Shown here piece by piece: positions 1 through 8,925 of a DNA stretch of 64,000 bases. A model generated the notes under the pieces. The model saw only the letters and a list, made by a program, of their open reading frames with translations, was not told where the DNA came from and ran no database searches. How positions within the stretch are numbered: the first letter of the stretch is position 1; the number at the start of each line of letters is the position of its first letter. This stretch comes from an uncultured Chlorobiota bacterium (GTDB lineage Bacteria; Bacteroidota; Ignavibacteria; UBA10030; UBA6906), in NCBI GenBank assembly GCA_900696645.1, contig CAADGV010000014.1:1-64000 (forward strand), in the 5' to 3' direction. Both the position numbers and the translations under genes were made by a program.

Positions 1-1
1 C

Positions 2-298
2 AAAGGCTACACCTTCAGGGAGATCGAGTTCCAAACCAACCATTCCGAAACGAGTGTCAAGCGCTATCTTGCCGACTTCATCCAGATCGCCGCTTTGCAT
101 CAACAGAATTTTTCTGTGCAACAGACTTGCCTCATTGCCCACAAGTCGGAACGCTTAGTCCGCGAGTATCTCCAGCTCTATGAGACATTAGAGACCTCAG
201 ATTTTGCCCAGCAATATCGGGGAAGTGAACTCTTGAGGTTACAAGGATTGGATGAAGAGAGGGAATTGCCAGAAGGGTTAGCCGCCCCTCACATGTGA
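2..298 (+). CDS. C-terminal part of a DUF1670-like protein (truncated by window start)
   Basis: The frame is open from base 2 to the stop at 296-298, giving 98 residues of the C-terminus; the true start lies outside the window, so the internal Met at base 95 should not be taken as the start. The visible part has a helix-turn-helix-like look: GYTFREIEFQTNHSE, then RYLADFIQI, then CLIAHKSERLVREYL. This pattern of a recurring helix followed by ERLVREYLQLYE resembles the C-terminus of DUF1670 proteins, a family of unknown function; that assignment is from memory. It is followed by a gene-poor stretch, so nothing can be inferred about an operon. Confidence 0.5.
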   Translation, partial: KGYTFREIEFQTNHSETSVKRYLADFIQIAALHQQNFSVQQTCLIAHKSERLVREYLQLYETLETSDFAQQYRGSELLRLQGLDEERELPEGLAAPHM

Positions 299-714
299 GA
301 TGTCAGAGAACGTGCTGGGTAATGCTAATACTATTCCATGAGAAAGTCAAGTAGGATTTCGACAGCATCCTTTCTCTGTGCCGAAATTGCCACATGGTGA
401 GGCCGCACATGACGTATAACGTTTGGCGTAACCACGCATTGCGTATATCCCACCCAAACTGGCATGACAAACGCATTGCGCATATTCTGTCAATATGGCG
501 AGCTGCATCTTCCCCCGGCGCTTTGGCAAGGTAGCGGGAATCAAGCAAAGAGGCAAACAGGCGAGGGGACAGAAGAGATTGGGGATTACGGATTACGGAG
601 GGAAGGCGGAGGTGGAGAGTGGAAGTAAGACGGACGACCGGAGACCGGGGTTGGCACATTCGTGTTTCGATGTTGTTGAGGATTTCGTGTTTAGAAATTC
701 GGATTTCAGGATAC
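299..714. other. gene-poor intergenic stretch
   Basis: I see no convincing gene here. Open frames on both strands have unnatural composition and no family resemblance. The 3' half (about 560-710) is GA-rich on the plus strand with phrases such as GGGGATTACGGATTACGGAGG, which look like non-coding spacer. A short direct repeat ACGCATTGCG occurs near 434 and 470, about 36 bases apart. No tRNA-like structure is visible. Confidence 0.4.
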
Positions 715-747
715 AAAAAAAAGGCGAGCGTTACCGACTCGCCTTTT
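715..747 (-). terminator. intrinsic terminator of the T9SS cargo gene
   Basis: On the minus strand a perfect stem (AAAAGGCGAG pairing with CTCGCCTTTT, 9-base loop) is followed by a run of eight T. It lies 22 bases after the stop codon of the minus-strand gene that ends at 769. Confidence 0.85.
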
Positions 748-768
748 CAACATCAGTGCAGATTGTCC

Positions 769-3642
769 TTATTTCATCAGCAACATCTTCTTCGTCTCTG
801 CAAACGAGCCTGCCTGCAACTTGTACAGGTACACGCCGCTGGCAACACGGGTTGCGTTGAACGTTGCCTCGTACGTTCCTGCACTCAGCGTACGCTCCAC
901 AAGTGTCGCGACTTCACGTCCCAGCAAATCATACACACGCAGCGAAACGACATCCTTCATCGAAGCCGGAATGCTGAACCGAATTGTCGTCGTCGGGTTG
1001 AACGGGTTCGGATGGTTTTGTTCAAGTACAAACCGCTCCGGCTTTGTTGACGGGATTTCACGGACATCCGTTGTGGAGTCAATGCGCATTGCCATTGTTT
1101 GAATTCCCGCAATACCCATCGAGCCGAGTCGCGTTCCGAATGCCGTCGTTGTATCGATCTGAATCAACGTATCGATTTGGGTTGATGTGCCCTTGATCCC
1201 GAACAGTCTTCCTATCGGATCGAATGCGATATCAGGCGTAATGTTGCCGCCTCCTGTTGCGCCCACCAACGTGGCAATTCCGGTTGTCGTGTTAATCCTG
1301 TAAATGTTGTCACGCCCGACAATCGGGGGTCTCACCGATCCCCACAATGTTCCGTTAACAGGATTCCGGGCGAGCCCCGAATACACAACGCCGCTTGTGC
1401 TTCCGATGCGCGTCGTGTCGCCGGTGGCAATATTCACGCGATACAGAATGCCTGCATTCGTCCCGGCGTAAAGGGAGCCGTCACTGTCGAAAATAATGGC
1501 GCGGGCGTTGCCAACGAGCAGCGACTTTGCCGGAATAGCGTCGCCGTATTGCGCGCTTATCCGGTACAGTTGTGTAGATGTCGGAACCGTGACGGCCGCG
1601 TAAATCTCGCTCGTTGTCGGATGAATGGCGAGCCCCTGCACATCAAATAAACCCGTTTCACCGATCGTGGTTGCGGCCCCGGTTGTCAGATTGATCGTGT
1701 GAAGCGAACTTGTTGCCGGAGGGCCGGAGGCTCCGTACATCACTCCCGCCATCGCCCTGCCGATTACAACGCCTTTGCCTGTCAGCGCAATCTTTAGAAC
1801 GGGAACTGCCGGATCGTTGCTTGCAATGCTGATTGTGTCGTTGACAACTCCGTGCGCCGACGGCTGGAAGTAGGCTCTGAATTTCAGCGAGTCGTACGTT
1901 ACGAGGTTTGCAGGGAATGAGGGAAGATTGAGAAGATTGTAAGCCGGATTGCTTTTCGTGATGCCGGAGATGACGAGATTCGGTGTGCCGATGTTGTTCA
2001 GCAATACTTCGAGCGTGTCGCTCCGGAATGTCGCCTCGATCCGTCCGAAATCCTTCGTCGTTACATTTGATGTGATTGTGGCATTCGAATAGGGAGCAAG
2101 ACGAATTCCATGCACCCAGCAATTGTAGTTGTTCGCCGATGAAACGTATTCGGTAAAGAACCAGATGCTGTTCTTGTCCGCCGGATCAAGGGCTGCGCCC
2201 ATGTAATCACCCCAGCGGTTGCGCCCGCTGCCGAGACGCTGGTAATTTGCAACACCGGGTCTGATGAGTTCCGTCGGTCGCAGAACATTCGCGGGATCGC
2301 TGCCGAATCTCCACGTGTAGAATGCGCCCGCGTATTCGTTGTTGCCCGAGCGTGAAAAGGTAATGCCGATGTTGTCATCTTTATCAACGGCAAGAGCCGG
2401 ATAGAAATGCCAGAAGCCCGGCGCGCCGAGCGCCCCGTCTTCAACCGCTGTGTTTGTAGGAATGTTGATGCGGACATAGCGCACGGCCGAATACCCGCCG
2501 TTGGCGGCAATGGAATGCGCCATCCAAAGCGAGCTGTCGCGATAAATCAGTTCATGACGTACGCGTGAGCCGCCCGCCTCGATTGCAGTTCCGCCGCCTA
2601 GTTGTCCGGCATTGGGGGCATTCGACCACGCCACAACCGGAACATGTGTTGCGGAAATAGCAGGCACGCCCAACGGGTCTGTAATTCTATACACGACCAT
2701 GTAGGTTCCGTTCGTGACGCTGGGTGGCCCGCCGAGGTAGTATTCATTGGGTGAGGAATACACGAATGTCGGACGGATGCCGTCAACATCATTGCCAAAC
2801 AAATCCCTCAAGGCCCAGAAATCATACCACGTTACCGGTCCCGGATTTGCTCCGAGAAATTGCGCCTTCGGCAGAACGCGAACCGCATTGCCGAAGTATC
2901 CGCTGATGAAACCGAAATGCCTCCCGGTAATGTAGTATGCGTCCTTGTCGAAGCCTGCAGACTGATAATCCTGCCATGTGCCGCTGTTGGAAGAACCGTA
3001 CACGTTGGAAGGAATTGCCCAATTGAACCAGACGCCCAGCGGATTGTCATCATCGGAAACGGAAACAAGAAAGAAGGATGTTTGCGTCGTGCTGTTCTGA
3101 TTATCCCACACCATCACCCAGCGGTTTGCATGGAAATCGTAAAATACTTTCGGATCGAACGCGCCGGGATTGGGCAGAACACTGGAATACCAGGCATCTG
3201 CGCTGATGGTTTTGAGTGTGTTTCCGGCCTTGTCGCTGATGCGGAACGAGCTGTTCACGAGATGCATGAGGTGATTCGGGCCTGCGGCGATGATCGGGTC
3301 AGGCGGAAAGCCGCCGAACTGGTTGTTGCCCATGAAACTCGACAGCGTGATTGGCGGCGGGCCGAGTATCCGCGAGTTGGGCAGCACCGAAGGATCGTTG
3401 ACGAGATTGGAGCCCTCGGGTCCTGTCGGCGCAGGCATCGGTGTTCTCGGCGGATGCAAAATGAATTCGGGGTGGACGTGCGTCGTTTGTCCGCCATCAA
3501 ACGGATTGTCGATATTCTCAAAATTGTCTGTGCTGACAATAACGCCGGAAGAAACGGAGCCCGCTGCCGGGCCTTGCGCTATCTGACCGAATGCCAGAAT
3601 CGGAAGGATCAGAAACAGTACTGCGGTGGAAATGTGCTTCAT
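769..3642 (-). CDS. large secreted protein with T9SS C-terminal sorting domain
   Basis: This 957-residue protein starts with a Sec signal peptide (MKHISTAVLFLILPILAFGQ) preceded by a GAAAGG ribosome site. Residues about 100-530 form an extracellular domain of unknown fold rich in Trp, Tyr and Asn. Residues about 535-630 (KDFGRIEATFRSDTLEV and following) resemble the ASPM/choice-of-anchor D immunoglobulin-like module, and about 640-860 is a beta-propeller-like region with repeated TTGA(A/T) and LYRI/IYRI phrases. The last ~85 residues are a T9SS type A sorting domain: HPNPFNPTTTIRFSIP, then VYDLLGREVATLV, ending in KKMLLMK. The protein is therefore predicted to cross the outer membrane by T9SS and be anchored or released. 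Its substrate is unknown. A G8 tract sits in its upstream region and a strong terminator follows it. Confidence 0.85.
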   Translation of the reverse strand: MKHISTAVLFLILPILAFGQIAQGPAAGSVSSGVIVSTDNFENIDNPFDGGQTTHVHPEFILHPPRTPMPAPTGPEGSNLVNDPSVLPNSRILGPPPITLSSFMGNNQFGGFPPDPIIAAGPNHLMHLVNSSFRISDKAGNTLKTISADAWYSSVLPNPGAFDPKVFYDFHANRWVMVWDNQNSTTQTSFFLVSVSDDDNPLGVWFNWAIPSNVYGSSNSGTWQDYQSAGFDKDAYYITGRHFGFISGYFGNAVRVLPKAQFLGANPGPVTWYDFWALRDLFGNDVDGIRPTFVYSSPNEYYLGGPPSVTNGTYMVVYRITDPLGVPAISATHVPVVAWSNAPNAGQLGGGTAIEAGGSRVRHELIYRDSSLWMAHSIAANGGYSAVRYVRINIPTNTAVEDGALGAPGFWHFYPALAVDKDDNIGITFSRSGNNEYAGAFYTWRFGSDPANVLRPTELIRPGVANYQRLGSGRNRWGDYMGAALDPADKNSIWFFTEYVSSANNYNCWVHGIRLAPYSNATITSNVTTKDFGRIEATFRSDTLEVLLNNIGTPNLVISGITKSNPAYNLLNLPSFPANLVTYDSLKFRAYFQPSAHGVVNDTISIASNDPAVPVLKIALTGKGVVIGRAMAGVMYGASGPPATSSLHTINLTTGAATTIGETGLFDVQGLAIHPTTSEIYAAVTVPTSTQLYRISAQYGDAIPAKSLLVGNARAIIFDSDGSLYAGTNAGILYRVNIATGDTTRIGSTSGVVYSGLARNPVNGTLWGSVRPPIVGRDNIYRINTTTGIATLVGATGGGNITPDIAFDPIGRLFGIKGTSTQIDTLIQIDTTTAFGTRLGSMGIAGIQTMAMRIDSTTDVREIPSTKPERFVLEQNHPNPFNPTTTIRFSIPASMKDVVSLRVYDLLGREVATLVERTLSAGTYEATFNATRVASGVYLYKLQAGSFAETKKMLLMK

Positions 3643-3690
3643 GGTAGCCTTTCTTGAATGAATTTGTCGGATAATCTCGAAATCCTTAAA

Positions 3691-3698
3691 GGGGGGGG
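3691..3698. repeat. homopolymeric G8 tract upstream of a secreted-protein gene
   Basis: Eight consecutive G on the plus strand (C on the coding strand) lie 49-56 bases upstream of the start at 3642. On the minus strand they sit just 3' of a TTGTTT hexamer, so the tract could fall in a promoter spacer. The functional reading is inference. Confidence 0.5.
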
Positions 3699-3755
3699 AG
3701 AAACAATTATCTTTAGATTAAGGCTTCTTTTCGTAAGGTGCAAGAAGTGGGAATG

Positions 3756-3786
3756 AAAAAGGCAGGGGCTGTGATGAACCCCTGCC
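3756..3786 (-). terminator. intrinsic terminator of the metalloprotease gene
   Basis: On the minus strand an 8-bp GC-rich stem (GGCAGGGG / CCCCTGCC) with a 10-base loop is followed by TTTTT. It lies 45 bases beyond the stop of the protease gene ending at 3831. Confidence 0.85.
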
Positions 3787-3830
3787 TCGACGTATGTACT
3801 CGTTCGACTGACGTTCTACCGCCTGATATT

Positions 3831-6047
3831 CTAGCGGATGAGAACGAGCTTTCTGGTCTGTACGAATCGGGATCCTTCCTCTATTTCCATCGTGTAGAGA
3901 TATACCCCGCTCGATACACTCGCGCCGACTGTGTTCCTTCCATTCCACACAACTGTGTGATAGCCAGCAGGTTTAGTATCATCGACAAGTCTCGCGATTT
4001 GCTGTCCGAGTGAATTGTAGATGGTGATACGCACGGAACTCCGTTCAGGCAATCCGTACGTGATTTGTGTGGTCGGATTGAAGGGGTTGGGATAATTCTG
4101 CCCGAGAACAAATTCGTTCGGAATGGTCGGGTTCGGAGAAGTCTGCACACCCGTCACAAAATCATTGAAATAGCGGATGCTGCGGAGAATGAACGTATCC
4201 TGTCGTGCCGGGCTCATTCCTTCAAGTCCGAACGAAAAATATGTTGCGCCCCAGGCATTGTTCGGCCCGACGACACGCACGCCGGCATAGAGTGAACTAT
4301 CGCTGCCAACCGAATAGTATAGTGTGGGAGTGGGCGTACCGATGCTTCCCGGAACAATGGAGATGATGTCCTTTGAATTCTGCGGCCCGGGGCCGCCCGT
4401 CATCAGGTAGTTGACTCCGTTGCCGATGACGTCACCCGCAAACCCGCGCAGGAACAGGGCGGTCGAGTTTCCGTTGAATTGAATGCCCAGATAGCGGGCA
4501 AGCAGCGTGTCACCCGCTTGCGAATATTCCGCAATATTCTGTCCGGTGATGATGGCTCTCCCGCCGCCGACCAAATGGTCAACAATCACGAGGCGCTCAG
4601 CCGGCGTGAGGGAATTCTGCGTGTCATTTCCTGTGAACCAAATCAAAAGGGGCCTCTGCGGAAACGCCGCCAACACTGCCGCCGGTGTCGCGCCGCTGTC
4701 GGCAATGCTGAATGTCCGGCTCGGCATTCCCAATCGTTCCATCGTGGCTTTGTACGTGGTCTGATACGAGGCTCCAGCATCGTCATCAACAATCAGAACT
4801 TCGGCTTTCTGCACATCAACATTCAACGAATTTCCTGCCGGATCGAGATAGAAATTCTGAATCTCAACATTATCAACATACGGAGCCACGGGGGAAACGA
4901 CAACACGGTAGAATTCCTTAGACGGCAGATTTGCCGAAAAACTTCCGCTGGCCGGAGTGAGAAACGAAGCTGTTAACCCGTTCGGGTCGCCTACACCGTA
5001 GAAGCGAACCCATGCCTGAACGGGTGCTTGTGTTGCGGCATCCCGGACTGTTCCCGAGAATGCCGCGATGGGTGTTTGTTGAAGTTGAACGTTACGGACG
5101 ATCGTCTGTGTAACGCCGATCCCGCCCGGCGGGTTGAACTGAATGCGCGTGGAATCCCTCTCGTATCCAAATCCGTCTGCTATCAGATCGAACGACTGAT
5201 CGATGATGTAGCTCGCGTACTGTCCCGAAATGTCAGTGTACAGGGTATCAACCACATATCCGCTTCTGTTGAACCGTGAGCCGATCGGATTTTCAACCGG
5301 CCCTACCCACGATGCTTTTGTTCCGCGGAACCACAACGGGTATCCGTTCACCGGCGTCGGGCCGAGAGTGACGGTTCCCTGCAACCGCCATGACGGATAC
5401 AACACGCTCACGCCCATAATATCTTCAACATGAAGTCTGCGTTTCGATGTATCGCCGCTCGAAGATGACCACCACATGGCGGCCGCCTGTACTTGCGGGC
5501 CGCAACCCGAGCTTGCACCGCCGGGCAATCCTGTATGATCGAGGCCGAGGTGGTGGCCGAATTCATGCGTCACGACGCTTTGCAAATCCTGCGCTCCCGG
5601 CGCGCCGGTCGGGCTGGGCGGGAAGTCGCGGGCATTCCACACAAGATCCGACTCGATGGCCCGGTATCCGCCTGATGTTGTTGTGAATGTTTGCGAGAAT
5701 GCGATCACGCTTGTCGGCGGTGGAAAATTCACTCCCTGCAAATCAAAGAACAATAGATTGATGCCGTCCTGCCCCGGCCCCGATGTTGTTGTTGTCGGGC
5801 CGAAGTTGAATTCGAAGAACGACCCCTGCACGTTTTTCCATGTCTGGGCTGCGGCTTCGATGGGAGCCAGATAGTTGGCCGGTGTTGAGGAATTCAACCG
5901 GATCGTCAGCGGAATCGAGCTGTTGAAATAGATGCGATGATTGCCTGCTGTGTTAGTGATGATGCAGAAACCTGCCAGCACCATAATCACGCTGGTCAGG
6001 AATGACGCTGTTGCAAATCGACGGAGCTTTGCTTTGATGAGTCTCAT
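3831..6047 (-). CDS. secreted matrixin-type zinc metalloprotease with T9SS sorting domain
   Basis: The N-terminus is hydrophobic (FLTSVIMVLAGFCII), consistent with Sec export. Residues about 40-210 form a metzincin catalytic domain with HEFGHHLGLDHT, the zinc-binding HExxHxxGxxH signature; RIYFNSSIPLTIRLN is a typical matrixin beginning. Carboxypeptidase-regulatory-like beta modules follow (AFSGTVRDAATQAPVQAWV at about 335), then a region containing VEVLIVDDD-like and LLIWFTGND phrases. The last ~90 residues are a T9SS type A sorting domain (GQNYPNPFNPTTQITYGLP ... TRKLVLIR). I chose the second ATG (6047): a GAGGAG site lies 7 bases before it but only 1 base before the ATG at 6053. The gene follows the small secreted protein at 6059-6625 with almost no gap, so the two are probably co-transcribed. 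Confidence 0.85.
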   Translation of the reverse strand: MRLIKAKLRRFATASFLTSVIMVLAGFCIITNTAGNHRIYFNSSIPLTIRLNSSTPANYLAPIEAAAQTWKNVQGSFFEFNFGPTTTTSGPGQDGINLLFFDLQGVNFPPPTSVIAFSQTFTTTSGGYRAIESDLVWNARDFPPSPTGAPGAQDLQSVVTHEFGHHLGLDHTGLPGGASSGCGPQVQAAAMWWSSSSGDTSKRRLHVEDIMGVSVLYPSWRLQGTVTLGPTPVNGYPLWFRGTKASWVGPVENPIGSRFNRSGYVVDTLYTDISGQYASYIIDQSFDLIADGFGYERDSTRIQFNPPGGIGVTQTIVRNVQLQQTPIAAFSGTVRDAATQAPVQAWVRFYGVGDPNGLTASFLTPASGSFSANLPSKEFYRVVVSPVAPYVDNVEIQNFYLDPAGNSLNVDVQKAEVLIVDDDAGASYQTTYKATMERLGMPSRTFSIADSGATPAAVLAAFPQRPLLIWFTGNDTQNSLTPAERLVIVDHLVGGGRAIITGQNIAEYSQAGDTLLARYLGIQFNGNSTALFLRGFAGDVIGNGVNYLMTGGPGPQNSKDIISIVPGSIGTPTPTLYYSVGSDSSLYAGVRVVGPNNAWGATYFSFGLEGMSPARQDTFILRSIRYFNDFVTGVQTSPNPTIPNEFVLGQNYPNPFNPTTQITYGLPERSSVRITIYNSLGQQIARLVDDTKPAGYHTVVWNGRNTVGASVSSGVYLYTMEIEEGSRFVQTRKLVLIR

Positions 6048-6058
6048 GTTCATTCTCC

Positions 6059-6625
6059 TCAGCGTGATTGTTTTGAGATGAATGAACGGACTTCCGCAAG
6101 AAAGCTGTGCAGCGGGAAGTGGTTTGCCTTTTCGTTTGGGCGGGTAATCTCTTGTCTTTTGACGGGATCAATAAGGCCGATGTTGTTCAGATCGTTGAAG
6201 GCGACGAGCCTGTTCTCTTCGCTGACAACGCTGAACTTGCCCAGCACAATCGAATGAATCCAATATTCATTCTGCCACCGGACGAGAAACAGTACGACAT
6301 CTTCGTTCCGTCCGAGAGTTGGCGAGCCGCTGATCTCTTGGGAAACTTCCCCGACCGTTCCGCCGAGTTGCTTTACAGTGAGGGTTGATCCTTTTTCGCC
6401 TTTCAGTGATTCCTTCACACGGAGGGTGGTGTATGTGTAGATGTTGTTTCCCTCCCACTGTGAACGGGAGGCAAGGACGGTGCCGTACACAACCGTATGC
6501 GATTCCTGCGTCATTCGTTCGAGCGAAATATTCTCGACCGTCAGGGAAAGTGTCGTTGCCACAACCAGCGCTCCCGCTATTGCCGCGGCTGCAAGCCTCC
6601 GCATGAAGTGTTTGACCATGTTCAT
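6059..6625 (-). CDS. small exported protein paired with a metalloprotease
   Basis: A 188-residue protein with an N-terminal hydrophobic signal (RLAAAAIAGALVVATTLSL) and an excellent AAGGAGG ribosome site 4 bases before the ATG. The mature part (HTVVYGTVLASRSQWEGN, then YTTLRVKESLKGEKGSTLTV, then EDVVLFLVRW) looks like an all-beta domain that I have seen next to matrixin-like proteases in other bacteria, but I cannot name a family. Its stop lies a few bases before the protease start, so they form a two-gene operon. A role as protease partner, propeptide-like inhibitor or surface companion is inference. Confidence 0.7.
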   Translation of the reverse strand: MNMVKHFMRRLAAAAIAGALVVATTLSLTVENISLERMTQESHTVVYGTVLASRSQWEGNNIYTYTTLRVKESLKGEKGSTLTVKQLGGTVGEVSQEISGSPTLGRNEDVVLFLVRWQNEYWIHSIVLGKFSVVSEENRLVAFNDLNNIGLIDPVKRQEITRPNEKANHFPLHSFLAEVRSFISKQSR

Positions 6626-6786
6626 GGTGCCTCCTTACGTAATTAGACTGAGATGTATTGGGTTTAGAAAGCAGGTTATGATGCTTCGGCGGGAGTATAT
6701 CTGGCACTGCCGACCACCTCATGCAACTCCACTGGGGGTTTTGCCATACCAAGATACGTGTGGAAAAAGCCAGAGGCAAGCGCTTG

Positions 6787-7962
6787 TCAGGATTTTCGTG
6801 AAGAAAATTCCCTCATCAGTTCCTCCTGGACACGGAGAAGGGGGATTCCCCGTTCGGCGGCTATCCGTCGGCATTCTTCAAACTCCGGCGAGAGGATCAT
6901 GACCCCGTCACGCGTGATGGCTTTTGCCTTCACAGGTCCGAATTGCGTCTGAACTTCGATGTGTTCTCTCGGCAACTTCCTCCTCCCGATCTCCTGAATG
7001 CGAAGGCCGATAGTGGAGGTTTCCTTGTAGATGATTTGTGTGATCGTTTCGAGACGCGACTTTCCTGTCATAACCGAAAGCAGAATGCCGGGCCTTCCTT
7101 TCTTCATAATGACGGGAACGAGATACGCGTCATGCGCACCAGCTTCGATAAGCTTGTCGATAAGGTAAGGATAAACTTGCGGGTTCATATCGTCGATGTT
7201 GGTTTCGACGGTAACAATCTGCTCATGCTCCGATTTCGATTCGAGTTTTCCGATGACAACGCGCAGCAGGTTGGGAACTTGAGCGAATTCCTTAGTGCCC
7301 GACCCGTAGCCGATTGTCTCAATGTGAATCACCTCATCATCCAACACTCCCGCCGAAAGCGCCTTCACGATGCCTGCGCCGGTCGGTGTAGTCAACTCTT
7401 CGGGGATGTCGGTTAACACCGTCGGATAATTTCTCAGAATTTCAATCGTGGCCGGAGCCGGAGTCGGCATAACGCCGTGCTGAGTCTTGACCAACCCGCC
7501 GCTGCCGAGCCGGACAGGTGATGTATAGACTCTCTCAATGCCGAATTTTTCGAGGCAAATCGTAACGCCAACGATATCGACAATCGAATCCAGCGCGCCA
7601 ACTTCATGGAAATGGACCTTCTCCAACGTCGTGTTGTGGACCTTTGCCTCCGCCTCTCCGATAACACGGAAGATTGCTTTTGCATCTTCCTTCACTCGCT
7701 GCGATAGCGTGCTGTTATCAATGATGGCATTAATGTCTTTAAGGTGGCGGTGATAATTCGGTGTGTGAGAGATGACAACATCAATTTGCACGGCGCTGAT
7801 GGAATTGCGCATCACATGCTTGCCGATCAGTTCAAAACCTGCGAGCGGGAGTTTTTTCAGCTCGGACGAGAGTTCGTCGAGCGGCATTCCCGCGTTAACG
7901 AGTGCCGCAAGTGTCATGTCGCCGGCAATGCCCGCGATGGTATCGAGGTATGCGATTCTCAT
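6787..7962 (-). CDS. larC: LarC, nickel insertion enzyme for the nickel-pincer cofactor (DUF111)
   Basis: LarC inserts nickel into pyridinium-3,5-bisthiocarboxylate mononucleotide to make the cofactor of lactate racemase-type enzymes. The 391-residue product has the family beginning MRIAYLDTIAGIAGDM, the HYHR-like histidine motif (PNYHRHLKDINAII), HFHEVGALDSIVDIVG and TPTGAGIVKAL, and a C-terminal half with ETNIDDMNPQVYPYLIDKL. Length fits the full-length, unfused family. I set the start at 7962 because the extra 18 upstream residues in the same frame do not resemble the family. No larA, larB or larE lies in the window, so this copy is an orphan here. Confidence 0.93.
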   Translation of the reverse strand: MRIAYLDTIAGIAGDMTLAALVNAGMPLDELSSELKKLPLAGFELIGKHVMRNSISAVQIDVVISHTPNYHRHLKDINAIIDNSTLSQRVKEDAKAIFRVIGEAEAKVHNTTLEKVHFHEVGALDSIVDIVGVTICLEKFGIERVYTSPVRLGSGGLVKTQHGVMPTPAPATIEILRNYPTVLTDIPEELTTPTGAGIVKALSAGVLDDEVIHIETIGYGSGTKEFAQVPNLLRVVIGKLESKSEHEQIVTVETNIDDMNPQVYPYLIDKLIEAGAHDAYLVPVIMKKGRPGILLSVMTGKSRLETITQIIYKETSTIGLRIQEIGRRKLPREHIEVQTQFGPVKAKAITRDGVMILSPEFEECRRIAAERGIPLLRVQEELMREFSSRKS

Positions 7963-8200
7963 ATTTGTAGGATGAATCTTTGAATTATTATGCATGCTGA
8001 ACCGTATAAGATACAAGTTTCTGCATTTGTCTCATAACTCTCGTCTAAACTTCTTGTATTCCTTGCTTGCCATTCGCTTTTTTCTGATTATCTTTTCCCC
8101 GAATAATATCCGAAGCGGTCCCGGGGCATATCTGCCGCGGTTCTTTCATCGCCCGATAAAAAATGTTCACCAAACTCATCCATCCCCAAAGGAGACGTGT

Positions 8201-8623
8201 ATGAAAGGAAACACCAAAGCCCGAACTCCCCGCGAGTACGTCAACGGATTGCCGGCGCCGAGAAGAAGCGAGCTCGCCGAGTTGAACAAGCTGATTCAGA
8301 AAACCACCGGCCTCAAGCCGATGATCTTCTACGGCATGATCGGGTACGGGAAGTTTCACTACAAATACGTGTCAGGCCGTGAAGGCGATTGGGTTTCGGT
8401 TGCCCTGGCAAGCCGGAAGAACTACATCTCGCTCTATGCTTGCATGACGAACAACAACGGCTACATTGCCGAATCGTACAAATCTAAACTGCCGAAGGCG
8501 AGCATCGGGCGAAGCTGCGTGCGCTTCAAGCGGCTTGCCGATGTTGACCTCAAAGTTCTTGCCGCGCTCCTGAAGGAGAACCACAAGGGCTTGAAGGCGA
8601 AAAAGGCACGGAAAGAAGCATAA
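8201..8623 (+). CDS. DUF1801 (YdhG/YjbR-fold) protein
   Basis: A 140-residue cytosolic protein starting at an ATG with GGAG 7 bases upstream. The central part (GLKPMIFYGMIGYGKFHYKY, then WVSVALASRKNYISLYA, then SYKSKLPKASIGRSCVRFKRLADVD) matches the DUF1801/YdhG alpha-beta family, and the tail is lysine-rich (KGLKAKKARKEA). The function of the family is not established. The longer frame from 7994 is not used because its extra residues overlap the divergent larC promoter region and lack family similarity. Confidence 0.8.
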   Translation: MKGNTKARTPREYVNGLPAPRRSELAELNKLIQKTTGLKPMIFYGMIGYGKFHYKYVSGREGDWVSVALASRKNYISLYACMTNNNGYIAESYKSKLPKASIGRSCVRFKRLADVDLKVLAALLKENHKGLKAKKARKEA

Positions 8624-8674
8624 ACCGCGCCTGCAGGCAACCGGCATCGCTGCAAGTACTTTTCCGAAAGATAC

Positions 8675-8703
8675 TTGCTTAAGTGGTTCGTATTTGTTAT
8701 TGT
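8675..8703 (+). promoter_or_regulatory. candidate promoter in the 8624-8925 gap
   Basis: The ~300-base gap between the DUF1801 gene and the large exported-protein gene contains no gene. TTGCTT, a 17-base spacer and TATTGT form a possible promoter about 220 bases upstream of the start at 8926. A second -10-like TATACT lies near 8898 but lacks a good -35. Neither is proven. Confidence 0.3.
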
Positions 8704-8925
8704 GTCGCAGTTGTACAGGTCAAGCCGGCCATCCCTTCCTCATCAGGCCGGGTCTTAGCAGAGCATTGAAAATTCTTACCTTCTCCCCTCACGTCGTTGT
8801 GTTGTTGGAAAATAACCGGCTGCACATGATTCACTCTTCACAATTCCGTTCATGAAGTTGGCATCGTAGCCGGCAAGGCAACAAGTATTTCGTTCTTTAT
8901 ACTAGTACTAATAGGGAGGTTGCGT

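Noticed and set aside
303-716. 137-residue minus-strand open frame
   Set aside because: No family resemblance, no ribosome site, and it runs through GA-rich spacer sequence that looks non-coding.
2860-3657. 265-residue plus-strand open frame
   Set aside because: Antisense of the T9SS cargo gene; Arg/Cys-rich and without family motif.
8671-8686. Shared 12-mer ACTTGCTTAAGT with 59359-59370
   Set aside because: Both copies lie in promoter-like sequence containing TTGCTT, but two copies of a 12-mer without further similarity are too little for a regulatory claim.
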